A stretch of DNA of 64,000 nt, taken from Burkholderiales bacterium. Its GTDB lineage: Bacteria; Pseudomonadota; Gammaproteobacteria; Burkholderiales; Burkholderiaceae_C. This document shows positions 25,896-34,793 of the stretch, piece by piece (position 1 is the first letter of the stretch; each line of letters begins with the position of its first letter). Under the pieces are notes generated by a model that was given only the letters and a program-made list of their open reading frames with translations, was not told the origin of the DNA and searched no databases. The position numbers were made by a program, and so were the translations under genes. The stretch spans positions 1 to 64,000 of the forward strand of contig RXJQ01000026.1 of assembly GCA_003963115.1 (NCBI GenBank), read 5' to 3'.

Positions 25896-27146
25896 ATGTT
25901 TGACCGTGCCCAACATACCGTTGCCAACGTTGACCCTGAGTTGTTTGCCGCCATCCAGGCCGAAAACAAGCGTCAGGAAGACCACATCGAGCTGATCGCT
26001 TCCGAGAACTACACCTCGCCAGCCGTGATGGAGGCCCAAGGTTCTCAGCTGACCAACAAGTACGCCGAAGGCTACCCCGGCAAGCGCTACTACGGTGGTT
26101 GCGAGTACGTGGACGTGGTCGAGCAACTGGCCATCGATCGCCTCAAGCAGCTGTTCGGCGCCCAGTACGCCAACGTGCAGGCCAACTCCGGCTCGCAGGC
26201 CAACCAGTCGGTGTTCTTCGCGCTGCTGCAGCCCGGCGACACCATCATGGGCATGAGCCTGGCCGAAGGTGGCCACCTCACGCACGGCATGCAGCTGAAC
26301 ATGTCGGGCAAGTGGTTCAAGGTGGTGAGCTACGGCCTGGATGCCAAGGAAGACATCGACTACGAGAAGATGGAAGCCCTGGCCCGCGAGCACAAGCCCA
26401 AGCTGATCATCGCCGGTGCCTCGGCCTTCGCCCTGCGCATCGACTTCGAGCGCTTTGCCAAGATCGCCAAGGAGATCGGTGCCTACTTCATGGTCGACAT
26501 GGCCCACTACGCGGGCCTGATCGCCGCAGGTGTCTACCCCAACCCCGTGCCGCATGCCGACGTGGTGACCAGCACCACGCACAAGAGCCTGCGCGGCCCG
26601 CGTGGCGGCATCGTGGTGACCAACAACGAAGAAGTCGCCAAGAAGATCAACAGCGCCATCTTCCCGGGTATCCAGGGTGGCCCGCTGATGCACGTGATCG
26701 CGGGCAAGGCCGTGGCTTTCAAGGAAGCGCTGTCGCCCGAGTTCAAGGCCTATCAGCAGCAAGTGGTGAAGAACGCCGCGGCCCTGGCCGACACGCTGAC
26801 CAAGCGCGGCCTGCGGATCGTTTCCGGCCGTACCGAGAGCCACGTGATGCTGGTGGACCTGCGTCCCAAGAACCTGACGGGCAAGGAAGCCGAGGCGATC
26901 CTGGGCGCCGCCCACATCACCTGCAACAAGAACGGCATCCCCAACGACCCGCAAAAGCCCATGGTGACCAGCGGCATCCGCCTGGGTTCGCCGGCCATGA
27001 CCACGCGCGGCTTCAAGGAAGAGCAGGCCGTGCAGGTGGGCAACCTGATCGCCGACGTGCTGGACAATCCGCACGACGAAGCGACCATCGCCCGCGTGCG
27101 TGAGCAGGTTGCGGCGCTGACCCGTCAGTTCCCGGTCTACCGTTGA
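25896..27146 (+). CDS. glyA: serine hydroxymethyltransferase
   Basis: GlyA is the PLP enzyme that interconverts serine and glycine and loads 5,10-methylene-THF. The 416-residue product has the PLP lysine Lys230 in [33 protein letters not shown] and [15 protein letters not shown]. The start [13 protein letters not shown] at 25896 matches the family; the upstream frame from 25809 lies inside the riboswitch. Expression should rise when ZMP/ZTP builds up. A terminator follows. Confidence 0.98.
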   Translation: MFDRAQHTVANVDPELFAAIQAENKRQEDHIELIASENYTSPAVMEAQGSQLTNKYAEGYPGKRYYGGCEYVDVVEQLAIDRLKQLFGAQYANVQANSGSQANQSVFFALLQPGDTIMGMSLAEGGHLTHGMQLNMSGKWFKVVSYGLDAKEDIDYEKMEALAREHKPKLIIAGASAFALRIDFERFAKIAKEIGAYFMVDMAHYAGLIAAGVYPNPVPHADVVTSTTHKSLRGPRGGIVVTNNEEVAKKINSAIFPGIQGGPLMHVIAGKAVAFKEALSPEFKAYQQQVVKNAAALADTLTKRGLRIVSGRTESHVMLVDLRPKNLTGKEAEAILGAAHITCNKNGIPNDPQKPMVTSGIRLGSPAMTTRGFKEEQAVQVGNLIADVLDNPHDEATIARVREQVAALTRQFPVYR

Positions 27147-27181
27147 TCTGATGAAGACGCAGGCAGATGCGTGACTGATCC

Positions 27182-27219
27182 AACCCGGCCGAGGACTGGC
27201 GTCCGACGCCGGGTTTTTT
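27182..27219 (+). terminator. intrinsic terminator after glyA
   Basis: AACCCGGC ... GCCGGGTT around a long loop with an inner stem, followed by TTTTTT. It sits 36 bases after the glyA stop and before nrdR. Confidence 0.85.
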
Positions 27220-27248
27220 ACTTCGTTCTTGCAGGGAGTGAACGAAAG

Positions 27249-27725
27249 ATGCGTTGCCCTTTTTGCGGTCACCACGACACACAGGTCGTCGAGACACGGG
27301 ATTCAGACGAAGGCGATTCGACCCGCCGCCGTCGCAAGTGCAATGGTTGCGACAAACGCTTCACCACGTATGAACGCGCGGAAATCGAGTTGCCTGCCAT
27401 CGTCAAGCGCGATGGGCGTCGCACCGACTACGACCGCGCCAAGCTCAAGGGCTCGATGATGATCGCGCTGCGCAAGCGGCCTGTGAGCGCAGAAGCCTTG
27501 GACAGCGCGCTGGAGGCCATCGAGGCGCGTCTGCGTCAGTCAGGCGAAAAGGAAGTGGATTCCACCCAGTTGGGCGAGTGGGTCATGCGCGAGCTGCGCA
27601 AGCTCGACAAGGTGGCCTATGTGCGCTTTGCCTCGGTGTACCGCAGCTTTGATGACGTCAGCGAGTTTGTGGCGGCGATCAAGGAGACGGGGAATAAGCG
27701 GGGGAAGGCTGGGTCGCAGGGGTGA
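27249..27725 (+). CDS. nrdR: transcriptional repressor NrdR
   Basis: NrdR represses ribonucleotide reductase genes in response to ATP/dATP. The 158-residue product has the N-terminal zinc ribbon (Cys3, Cys6, Cys31, Cys34) and an ATP-cone from about residue 49 ([20 protein letters not shown]). The start at the MRCPFCG methionine (27249) is invariant in the family. It follows glyA, an arrangement common in Burkholderiales, but a terminator between them suggests separate control. Confidence 0.97.
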   Translation: MRCPFCGHHDTQVVETRDSDEGDSTRRRRKCNGCDKRFTTYERAEIELPAIVKRDGRRTDYDRAKLKGSMMIALRKRPVSAEALDSALEAIEARLRQSGEKEVDSTQLGEWVMRELRKLDKVAYVRFASVYRSFDDVSEFVAAIKETGNKRGKAGSQG

Positions 27726-27739
27726 GTTCGCCAAGGTCT

Positions 27740-28189
27740 TTAGCGCCAACAGGCGGCCACATTCCAGTTGTTGTTTTTGAGATCGCGGCTACCGCTTGAT
27801 TCCAGCACGAAATCGCCGCAATCGTCCTTGCTCATGAGGCCGGCACCGTCTCGCGTTGCGACCAACTCGAAGTCGGTCTGGCTGGCCTTGCTGACCGTCA
27901 GGTTGTAGACCGCATTGCCCGATCCCGTACTCACCGTTGCCAGTGAGCTGGGCAAGGTGGGAGGCTTGCCTGAGTTGGGGTCCAGGTAGCTGTTGTTGGC
28001 CACATAGTAGCGCTGCATGTACTGTAGCGCTTCCAGCAAGGTTTTTTGGGCGTCCGCACGCCGGCCACGGGCCACGTAGCTCGAGTAGGACGGGTAAGCG
28101 ATCGCAGCCAGGATGCCGACGATGGCCACCACCACCATCAGCTCGATCAAGGTGAAGCCCCGCTGGGGGCGAGAAGTTGGAACTGACAT
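27740..28189 (-). CDS. pilE: type IV pilin-like protein PilE
   Basis: A minor or major-like type IV pilin of 149 residues. The prepilin signal [27 protein letters not shown] has a short basic leader, Gly-Phe cleavage site and Glu5 (quoted in parts: [18 protein letters not shown]). Two C-terminal cysteines (DDCGDF, AACWR) form the D-loop disulfide expected of pilins. It is the last gene of the operon fimT-pilV-pilW-pilX-pilY1-pilE, 12 bases after pilY1. Confidence 0.92.
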   Translation of the reverse strand: MSVPTSRPQRGFTLIELMVVVAIVGILAAIAYPSYSSYVARGRRADAQKTLLEALQYMQRYYVANNSYLDPNSGKPPTLPSSLATVSTGSGNAVYNLTVSKASQTDFELVATRDGAGLMSKDDCGDFVLESSGSRDLKNNNWNVAACWR

Positions 28190-28201
28190 GAGGTCGGGGC
28201 G

Positions 28202-31200
28202 TCAAGGATGATTGAGAAGTTGGCGCCAGATGCGGCTAGTGACGGTCGTGATGGGGACGCAATAAGCCTTACCGTTTTCAACCCGAAGATTGAATCCAGC
28301 TTGGCATTTGAAGCATTTGGTTGGGTCCGAGCATTTTGGGGGGGGGGCAGGAATGGCGATCCCGCGCCCCGTGGCGTCGGTCTTATATCCGTACGCAATA
28401 GTATCTGTCTTGTCAACAACATTATCACCGGTGGTGTCCCATATTTGGGTTTTGGTGTAGTGGCCTCCCATTAAGGTTGGCAGCAAGAATGTATAGCCAA
28501 CGCCTGGTGTGGGGCTGCAGTTTGGCTCTGCACTAGGCGCGGCGGGCGCTACTGTATTAAATAGCACGTAGTCGCGGACCACAGTCAATGGGTAAACTAG
28601 GCGCAATCCCGCGCTAAGTGTGAGGTCCAGAAACCAGCCTTTTTTGGATTTGTAGTCAATATCGTTGAACTGGATGTCGTAGAAATCTTGACCGGCTTTA
28701 TTGGTTGTTACAGGTGCCTGAATGATTTGCTGAGCAATCAGATCGTTGCGGGTTATGTTGTTGCTTGCCAAACCAGACAGTAAATTGCTAGGCGTATCCC
28801 ATACTCCATATAAAGTCTGTGTGGAGGTATCTCCCGGATCCTTGTCATCGAAGAGCTTGCCCGTGCCAAACACCACCATGTTGCCGCCCTTGGGATTGCT
28901 AACCACCGCCGGTGCGGCGGTGATAGGCTGAGCACTGCTTCCAGCGAACAGCGGCTGTCCGCCTAATCCCACAGAGATGCTCGAGTCGGACGGATTGACA
29001 TCGAAACGCCAAAGCTTGCCTTCGAGGTCTCCTGCATAAATGGCCACAACCTGCTGGTTGCTGTTCTTGACCAGTTGCACGGCGCCCAAGCCGTTGCCTG
29101 AATCAGCCTGTGATGAGGCATCGACTTTCGTGATAAAGCCCGTGCTGAGGTCAATCAGCATCAGCACGGCGTGGCCCTTGTCGCTGTAGGGGCCATTCCC
29201 CACGAAGACAGTCCAGTGGCCGTTGGGCAGCATGCCGACTTGGGCATCACCGATCATGTAGCCGAAGTCGCCATCGTCCGTGCTGGACTTTTCCCACATC
29301 ACTGAAGCGGGGCCCAGTTTGGTGCCGGGGGTGACGTTCAACGCAAAGATGGCGCGTCCCCCCGCCCCCATGGTGCCGATGAGGACGTTCTGCCATGCGC
29401 CACTGAGGTATGCGTCGCTTTCGGTCAGCGGGCCATCCACCGCATAGTGGTGTGGGGTGCTGTCCGTGCCATAGTCGCGGCTCGCGAAGCTGCCAAGGCC
29501 TGCCATCGCGGCTTGGGGTACATAAGCAAACACTTCCTGCCCGCGTTGCTTGGAGATGTTGGCATCAGAAACGGTACTGCCGTAGTCGGCGAAGGCGTGC
29601 AAGATCCCACCGTTGTCACCCACGAAGAGCAGCGGGGGGCGTGCGGCCTTGGTGGCAAGAAAAGCGTTGTAGGTCGATTGGCCGGGTGTGCCAGCCGCAA
29701 GCAAGTCGTACCGCAGATTGACGTTACCCTGCAACAAGGTGGGTGCGCTGTCGACAATGTCGGCAATGAGGCTGTCACGCTGACGGAACAGACCCATGGA
29801 TACACCGTTGTCTTCGTTGCTAGTGTCGCCGCGGATGTAATCGATCAGTTGCGGACCGGTCGCGCCACTCGGCAACTGGATCAAGGCTTGGTTGTTGGCG
29901 CCAATACCTGTTGTTCCATCCCATTGGAAGTAGGCACCCTTGCTGCCATTCCATGTCGCAATGTTGCGGTCGGCTGGAGCGGGGAGCTGCTCGTTGGCGC
30001 TCCAGGCATACTTGGTGGAGAAATTGCCAGATGCATCCGCGTCGTAGGCCTTGACGTCGCCTGTCCAGGAAACGGTGGTGTACTCGGGCACGTACTTCAC
30101 ATTGGCGCCGCCAGTGTTGATGCTTTGCAGAGCCAGGCCGGCCTGCTTCAAACCGGTCTGTTGATTGGCTCTGCTCAGTGCTGTCGTGAGTGCGGTGGTC
30201 AAAGCCACGGGGTTGCTGACTTTGAAATACTGCCCGCGTGAGTTGACCGTGGCGTGCAGCAAGTCGTCGGCCAGGTGGTCGTTGCTACTGACCGGGGCAT
30301 TATTGTTCGCCACATCAGTGCTGTCCCACCATCCCTTTGTACCGGCGGCCACCAGCTTCAATTGGGCATTGGTGGCTTGCGGCGTATCTGCCGCGATGTT
30401 CCCTGTTACGCCGAGGCCGATGGCAAATTGCACCAGGTGTTGCCAGAAGGCCGGGTCTTGTGTGATGACATCCTTGCCAGCAGGCACGTTGTTGGGCATG
30501 CCATCGGGCACGAGGTCGTTGACCCAGTAATGCATGGCCACGTCGGCAAGCGTGCCACTCATTTTGTCTGCGTAAGGCAGGGGCGCCGAGTAGGTGTAGC
30601 TCTGGTTATTCGGGCCTGTGATGGCGGTCTTTGCAGCCGTACCATCTTCGTTGCCAATTGGGGCGGCAGAGCCGCTGGCATATGTCTGGGGTTTGCTATC
30701 GGTATAGTAGCCGTCTGTAATCAAGAGATTGTATGAGCGACGGCAACTCAATGAGTTGGCAACTGTGCCCGTGCCGCTAACTGGGTCATCTGCCCATGGC
30801 GAATGGCCGTCGGTTCGGGAGAAATAATCACCTACACCAGCCATGGCTGAAAGCAATGGCGTGCCGGGGTGCATGGTGGGGTCAGGTGTACTGTTCGTGA
30901 CGGTGTTGTCGCTTTTAAATGCGCGAATCCAACTAACCAACTGCTGTTTGCGCTGTGCGTCCATGCCACTGACGCCGCTAATCACGTTGCGTGTGTTTTT
31001 CGTGTCATCTGGGTATAGGAGCGAGCCTGGTTGGTGAATGGTCGCCCAGCCTGTGCGCATCTTGTTGTCCTTCAGTTGCAAGAATGTCTCAGGCAGCGCG
31101 GCCTGTGCCATCAACAGGCGGGCACGGTAATACACAAACCAGTTGGCGAAGTTCTGTTGCTCCTGGGCTTGTGTACAGGTGCTGGCGCCTTTCGTGCAAT

Positions 31201-32026
31201 CGGTTCTGGTCGAGTAATTGGGGAAGGGGCCCGTGCCATTGACGTCGTACTTGGTGTAGCAGCGTGCATCGTTGGGGTTGGGGGCGCCATTGACAATAGG
31301 GCAACCAGTGGCGGTGCCGTCCAACCTGTAGTAGAGGCCAGGGTTGAATGGCTTGCTGGTTGATGTGCACGTCAGCTTGTCGCCAGAGTTGGCTGGCGGG
31401 TTGTTGCACCACACGGCGGTGCGGGCCGCTTGGACAAGGCTGAGATCAGCGTAATTGGGCGGCGTGGCCGCTGTGTTGGCCGGAACGTCCGGGTTGAACA
31501 GTGCCTGTTTGAACGAGGCATTGGGGTAGCGAACCTCTGTTGCAGGGCTTTTGCTGAGGTCTTTCGACTTCAACCACGGCTTATAGGTGACAGCCGGGTT
31601 GTAGTACAGCCCGTTGACATCAGGCGAGCGCATCTGCATTTGAAAGACCGATGCATTGCTTGTTGAGTCACTAGGGATGGCACCACCATCGCCCTTGGCT
31701 CGACCCTGGTCCACCGTGTAGCGGTTGTCGTCGGGGTGAATGATCACCGAGGTGAACCCGGGAAACTTGGCTATGCCGCCCGGTAGTTTGACGTCACCCT
31801 CGGGGATGTAGGGATAGATCATGGACCACGATGTGTCCAGCGTCACCATCATGTTCGGCGGCACCACACTGCCCTGGCTGAGCAAGGGGTTTTGAGATGG
31901 CGCTGTGGTGCTGGATTGCGCTCTGGCGGCGGTGGGTGTCAGCGCCTGCAGCCCAAGCACAAGCGCCAATGCCCAGCGCATGGCCCTGATGAAGCCTTGG
32001 CGATGATGACGAGATGGACGGATCAT
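28202..32026 (-). CDS. pilY1: type IV pilus tip adhesin/assembly protein PilY1 (PilC family)
   Basis: PilY1 primes pilus assembly with the minor pilins, sits at the pilus tip and acts in adhesion and surface sensing. The 1274-residue product has a signal peptide ending TPTAARAQ, an N-terminal von Willebrand A-like part with the metal site DTSWSM near residue 65, a long middle region, and a C-terminal seven-bladed propeller (from about residue 740, e.g. RPPLLFVGDNGGILHAFADY) with an Asp-rich calcium loop. The C-terminal 48 residues, including several cysteines, follow a run of ten C on the coding strand (codons 1227-1230, APPPK), so slippage would remove them. Two codons before the stop of pilX the genes are 27 bases apart. 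Confidence 0.94.
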   Translation of the reverse strand: MIRPSRHHRQGFIRAMRWALALVLGLQALTPTAARAQSSTTAPSQNPLLSQGSVVPPNMMVTLDTSWSMIYPYIPEGDVKLPGGIAKFPGFTSVIIHPDDNRYTVDQGRAKGDGGAIPSDSTSNASVFQMQMRSPDVNGLYYNPAVTYKPWLKSKDLSKSPATEVRYPNASFKQALFNPDVPANTAATPPNYADLSLVQAARTAVWCNNPPANSGDKLTCTSTSKPFNPGLYYRLDGTATGCPIVNGAPNPNDARCYTKYDVNGTGPFPNYSTRTDCTKGASTCTQAQEQQNFANWFVYYRARLLMAQAALPETFLQLKDNKMRTGWATIHQPGSLLYPDDTKNTRNVISGVSGMDAQRKQQLVSWIRAFKSDNTVTNSTPDPTMHPGTPLLSAMAGVGDYFSRTDGHSPWADDPVSGTGTVANSLSCRRSYNLLITDGYYTDSKPQTYASGSAAPIGNEDGTAAKTAITGPNNQSYTYSAPLPYADKMSGTLADVAMHYWVNDLVPDGMPNNVPAGKDVITQDPAFWQHLVQFAIGLGVTGNIAADTPQATNAQLKLVAAGTKGWWDSTDVANNNAPVSSNDHLADDLLHATVNSRGQYFKVSNPVALTTALTTALSRANQQTGLKQAGLALQSINTGGANVKYVPEYTTVSWTGDVKAYDADASGNFSTKYAWSANEQLPAPADRNIATWNGSKGAYFQWDGTTGIGANNQALIQLPSGATGPQLIDYIRGDTSNEDNGVSMGLFRQRDSLIADIVDSAPTLLQGNVNLRYDLLAAGTPGQSTYNAFLATKAARPPLLFVGDNGGILHAFADYGSTVSDANISKQRGQEVFAYVPQAAMAGLGSFASRDYGTDSTPHHYAVDGPLTESDAYLSGAWQNVLIGTMGAGGRAIFALNVTPGTKLGPASVMWEKSSTDDGDFGYMIGDAQVGMLPNGHWTVFVGNGPYSDKGHAVLMLIDLSTGFITKVDASSQADSGNGLGAVQLVKNSNQQVVAIYAGDLEGKLWRFDVNPSDSSISVGLGGQPLFAGSSAQPITAAPAVVSNPKGGNMVVFGTGKLFDDKDPGDTSTQTLYGVWDTPSNLLSGLASNNITRNDLIAQQIIQAPVTTNKAGQDFYDIQFNDIDYKSKKGWFLDLTLSAGLRLVYPLTVVRDYVLFNTVAPAAPSAEPNCSPTPGVGYTFLLPTLMGGHYTKTQIWDTTGDNVVDKTDTIAYGYKTDATGRGIAIPAPPPKCSDPTKCFKCQAGFNLRVENGKAYCVPITTVTSRIWRQLLNHP

Positions 32027-32053
32027 GGTGCTCTTTCGATCTGAGTGCGGGGC

Positions 32054-32569
32054 TTAGCTTTGCAGCGAGACGATGGACTGCAGCCAGATCACAGAGCCGC
32101 TTTGTGTCTCTCCATTCTTCATTGCTGAATAGTCGGGGCTGAAGCCTCGCGATGTGATGATCACGATGTTGTTGTCCAGCGGGCTGTATTCAGCCATGCA
32201 TTGAGGCAGTTGCTTCGGGGTGACCATTGCGGCATCGGCCGACTTCATGAAGTCGGTGGGGACCGTGACAGCGATGTTGCTACTGGACCAATTCGACAAG
32301 GTCTGCCACATGGGGAGCGCTGGCGGCTTTTGCGCTGACTGGATGGTCAACTTCGTCGATGCCGTATCGATCTGGGCTTCGCAGTAGCGCAAGCCGGCTT
32401 CGGCTGACTGTTTGGCCAGTTGCTCGAGCCGGCTGTTGTTGGCAACCAGATCGGCACTGGCGGCGCGGCGCATGGCCGAAACGGAGACCAGGCCGATGAC
32501 CACGAGCATGACCATGACCACCAGTAGGGTCACGCCTTGCTGTTTGGATTGATTGGGGTTCGTGCGCAT
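32054..32569 (-). CDS. pilX: minor pilin PilX
   Basis: The 171-residue product has the PilX N-terminus: short leader MRTNPNQSKQQG, then VTLLVVMVMLVVIGLVSVSA, with Leu-Leu instead of the usual Thr-Leu-Ile-Glu: Glu5 is absent as is normal for PilX/GspK-like pilins. It belongs to the tip priming complex with PilV, PilW and FimT/FimU. AGGAG eight bases upstream sets the start at 32569; the longer frame upstream overlaps pilW and is not used. Confidence 0.88.
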   Translation of the reverse strand: MRTNPNQSKQQGVTLLVVMVMLVVIGLVSVSAMRRAASADLVANNSRLEQLAKQSAEAGLRYCEAQIDTASTKLTIQSAQKPPALPMWQTLSNWSSSNIAVTVPTDFMKSADAAMVTPKQLPQCMAEYSPLDNNIVIITSRGFSPDYSAMKNGETQSGSVIWLQSIVSLQS

Positions 32570-32592
32570 GATGGGACTCCTCTTGTTGAGGC

Positions 32593-33519
32593 CTAACTGA
32601 TGCGGTTCTTGAGGGCAACGGTCGATGTGAACCGGCGATAGCTTCGACGGTCTGGCTTGGCTGGCGTGCCCCATGTCGTCGGGGTTTGCTGCTGGCCATG
32701 GCAATCGGTGTAGGACGTCATGGGGGCGTCCAGCGCGTCATCCTCGCTGCGGACCACCACACATATTCGTACCGACACGACTTGGTTCCACATGCCTGTA
32801 GCCATGTCACCGACCTGCGAGGCGGTCAGATACTGCTGAGCCACTTTGAGTGGCACGGAGGTCCCACTTGAGCTGTCGGTGCCTGCTACACCGTAGAGCA
32901 CCGAGAAGTCGGCTATGTTGTCGACTACAGGCTGAGGGAACTTGTTGCCGTTACCCAGACAAGAAAGACTGCCGGAAGAGTTCAAAAAGAAGCGGTTTTC
33001 TGCCAAGTATGTCGTCCCGTCCGCCATGAGTGCCGCAGTATTGCCGAGGCAATCCGAGCCTGCGCCTGTGGATGTGGGGATGGTGTTGCTGGCATCCGCC
33101 TCATACAGGACGATCAGGGTTTCGGCTGAAGACGGGTTGCCACTGTTGCAGGTCAGGATGGCATTGTTGGGGCCGATGTAGTTGCCCGTTGAGGTGTTGT
33201 CCAGGCCGTTCTGGCAGCCGAAGATGGCCTTCCCGTTGTAGTACTTGCTCAGCTCGCCAGTGGCTGTGAGCCCGGTGGGGTGGCTGTAGCCCGCCATGGC
33301 GATATGGGTACGCAGCAAGCTCAATGCCGCGTTGGCATCCTCACTCATCTGGGTGATCTGGCTGTTGATACGGCTGGATGAGCCCGATGACAGGTAGGTG
33401 GACAAGGCTGCAACGATGACGGCCAAGCCCACGACCAGCGCCACCATCAGTTCAACCAGCGTCAGGCCGGTCTGGCGCGCGCGCATGGTTTTGAATGGAA
33501 ATGGATGAGCAAGCTTCAT
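32593..33519 (-). CDS. pilW: minor pilin PilW
   Basis: The 308-residue protein has the class III signal RARQTGLTLVELMVALVVGL with Gly before Leu1-like cleavage and Glu5. The length and Cys-rich body (CQNGLDN, CNSGN, DCLGN, SCLGN) fit PilW. Its ATG overlaps the pilV stop (ATGA), so translation is coupled. Confidence 0.9.
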   Translation of the reverse strand: MKLAHPFPFKTMRARQTGLTLVELMVALVVGLAVIVAALSTYLSSGSSSRINSQITQMSEDANAALSLLRTHIAMAGYSHPTGLTATGELSKYYNGKAIFGCQNGLDNTSTGNYIGPNNAILTCNSGNPSSAETLIVLYEADASNTIPTSTGAGSDCLGNTAALMADGTTYLAENRFFLNSSGSLSCLGNGNKFPQPVVDNIADFSVLYGVAGTDSSSGTSVPLKVAQQYLTASQVGDMATGMWNQVVSVRICVVVRSEDDALDAPMTSYTDCHGQQQTPTTWGTPAKPDRRSYRRFTSTVALKNRIS

Positions 33520-34070
33520 AGCACGACGTGGAAATACATGCAGCGCACGGTGGCGGGTTGCTTGAATCCAGTAGGGCAGCTGTCGACATTGGGCGTGCTG
33601 TCGCTGCTGCTTGCGCTGGCCGGGTCTGTCCAGGCCACCCAGATGTCAGCCGCATACTGCTGAGACGAGTTGGGTGCGACGCTGACGTAGGCGGTGCCCT
33701 CGGGCAGTTGCTGGTAGACGTTTTGAAGCCACTGGGCCAGGTCGTATGCGGCCATGTCGGCAAACTGGCATGGCTGCGTGACGTCACACTGGACCTTGGG
33801 GAGTGCCGGTGAGGTGGTTGGCCTGCTGTAGGCCGCAGTCAGGTTGTAGGCGCTCATGTCCTGATCGCCAGGGTGGTTGGCACGCATGCGATCGGCCAGG
33901 TCATTGGCGAGCAAAGTGGCGACCGATCTGAACTCCGAGACCTTGCCGTATTGCACGGCATTGGCCTGCATGGCGGCCATGGCGAGCACGCCAAGTGCCA
34001 GCAGCAATATGGAGACGAGTACCTCGATGAGTGTGGCGCCTCGCTGGGTTGGCAAGGAGTGCGGCGTCAT
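33516..34070 (-). CDS. pilV: minor pilin PilV
   Basis: The 184-residue product has the prepilin signal QRGATLIEVLVSILLLALGV and the PilV-typical following segment LAMAAMQANAVQYGK. AGGAGG nine bases upstream selects the ATG at 34070 over the ATG at 34079, which abuts the ribosome-binding site. It starts two bases after the fimT stop and overlaps pilW. Confidence 0.9.
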   Translation of the reverse strand: MTPHSLPTQRGATLIEVLVSILLLALGVLAMAAMQANAVQYGKVSEFRSVATLLANDLADRMRANHPGDQDMSAYNLTAAYSRPTTSPALPKVQCDVTQPCQFADMAAYDLAQWLQNVYQQLPEGTAYVSVAPNSSQQYAADIWVAWTDPASASSSDSTPNVDSCPTGFKQPATVRCMYFHVVL

Positions 34071-34072
34071 AG

Positions 34073-34660
34073 TCAGCATCCTCCTTTGGTGTCAGGCTTG
34101 TAGGTGCGCGTTCGCCCCGAAGAACCCAGTGCGACGCAACTGATGTAGGACTGCAGGTCGGCAGGCGTGCCGCTCATCTTGGGGAGAATGGTGAACGTGC
34201 CGGCACTTTGGAGTGTGGCCACGCCGTTGGAGCTGAACACCACAGCGGCAACATTGTTGTTGTTCATGCCACCGGAATTGGTGAAGGGCGGTTGTACTTT
34301 CAGCAGCACCTCACCGCTGTCGAACTGACGCAGGTTGGCAGCATGATCCACAAAGATGATCCAGCCACTGCTCCAGTCCGATGCGTTGTTGGCCAAGCAG
34401 GTTGGCGTGGCTGCTTCAGGGTTGCTGCTGGCACACATGGTGACAAACTGGCCGCGCTTGATGGCCTCAGATCGGGCAAACCTCAAGCCCGAGCTCAGGG
34501 ACTCTGCCTGGCTACTCACCGTTCGTTTGAGCAGCAGTGTGCGCAGCTGAGGGGCACCGAGCGCGACCAGGACGACCAGCACGGCGACGGTCACCAGCAA
34601 CTCGACCAGCGTGAATCCACGGGGGCGCGCCTCGACCCTGAAATGGCGGTAATTGTTCAT
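34073..34660 (-). CDS. fimT: minor pilin FimT/FimU (GspH family)
   Basis: A 195-residue GspH/FimT-type pseudopilin. The signal is RPRGFTLVELLVTVAVLVVL, then the GspH domain with SSGLRFARSEAIKRG, MCASSNP and WSSGWIIFVD, all hallmarks of the family. It is the first gene of the minor pilin operon and is divergent from ribD. The start at 34660 (MNNYRHFRVEARPRG) gives a normal leader; the frame continues upstream to 34975 without sense. FimU is the alternative name. Confidence 0.9.
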   Translation of the reverse strand: MNNYRHFRVEARPRGFTLVELLVTVAVLVVLVALGAPQLRTLLLKRTVSSQAESLSSGLRFARSEAIKRGQFVTMCASSNPEAATPTCLANNASDWSSGWIIFVDHAANLRQFDSGEVLLKVQPPFTNSGGMNNNNVAAVVFSSNGVATLQSAGTFTILPKMSGTPADLQSYISCVALGSSGRTRTYKPDTKGGC

Positions 34661-34763
34661 ACTTTGATTATGTTTGGAGGCCGTCATGCGCAGCCAGAGG
34701 CTGTCCGACGAGTGGTTGCCCGCTGCCGATGGGCGGCAGGCATGTTTCAAAATGCACGCTTTT

Positions 34764-34780
34764 CCCCCTGTTTTGAGGGG
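34764..34780. repeat. CCCC(T)CAAA..GGGG palindromic repeat before ribD
   Basis: On the reverse strand CCCCTCAAAACAGGGGG, in the divergent region between fimT and ribD, 14 bases before the ribD start. Confidence 0.5.
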
Positions 34781-34793
34781 TGGGTGATTCCGG

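Noticed and set aside
26099-27103. 334-codon ORF in another frame of glyA
   Set aside because: Arg/Gly/Ala-rich shadow of glyA.
27740-34660. Type II secretion pseudopilin cluster
   Set aside because: PilY1, PilX and PilW are type IV pilus specific and no Gsp genes are nearby.
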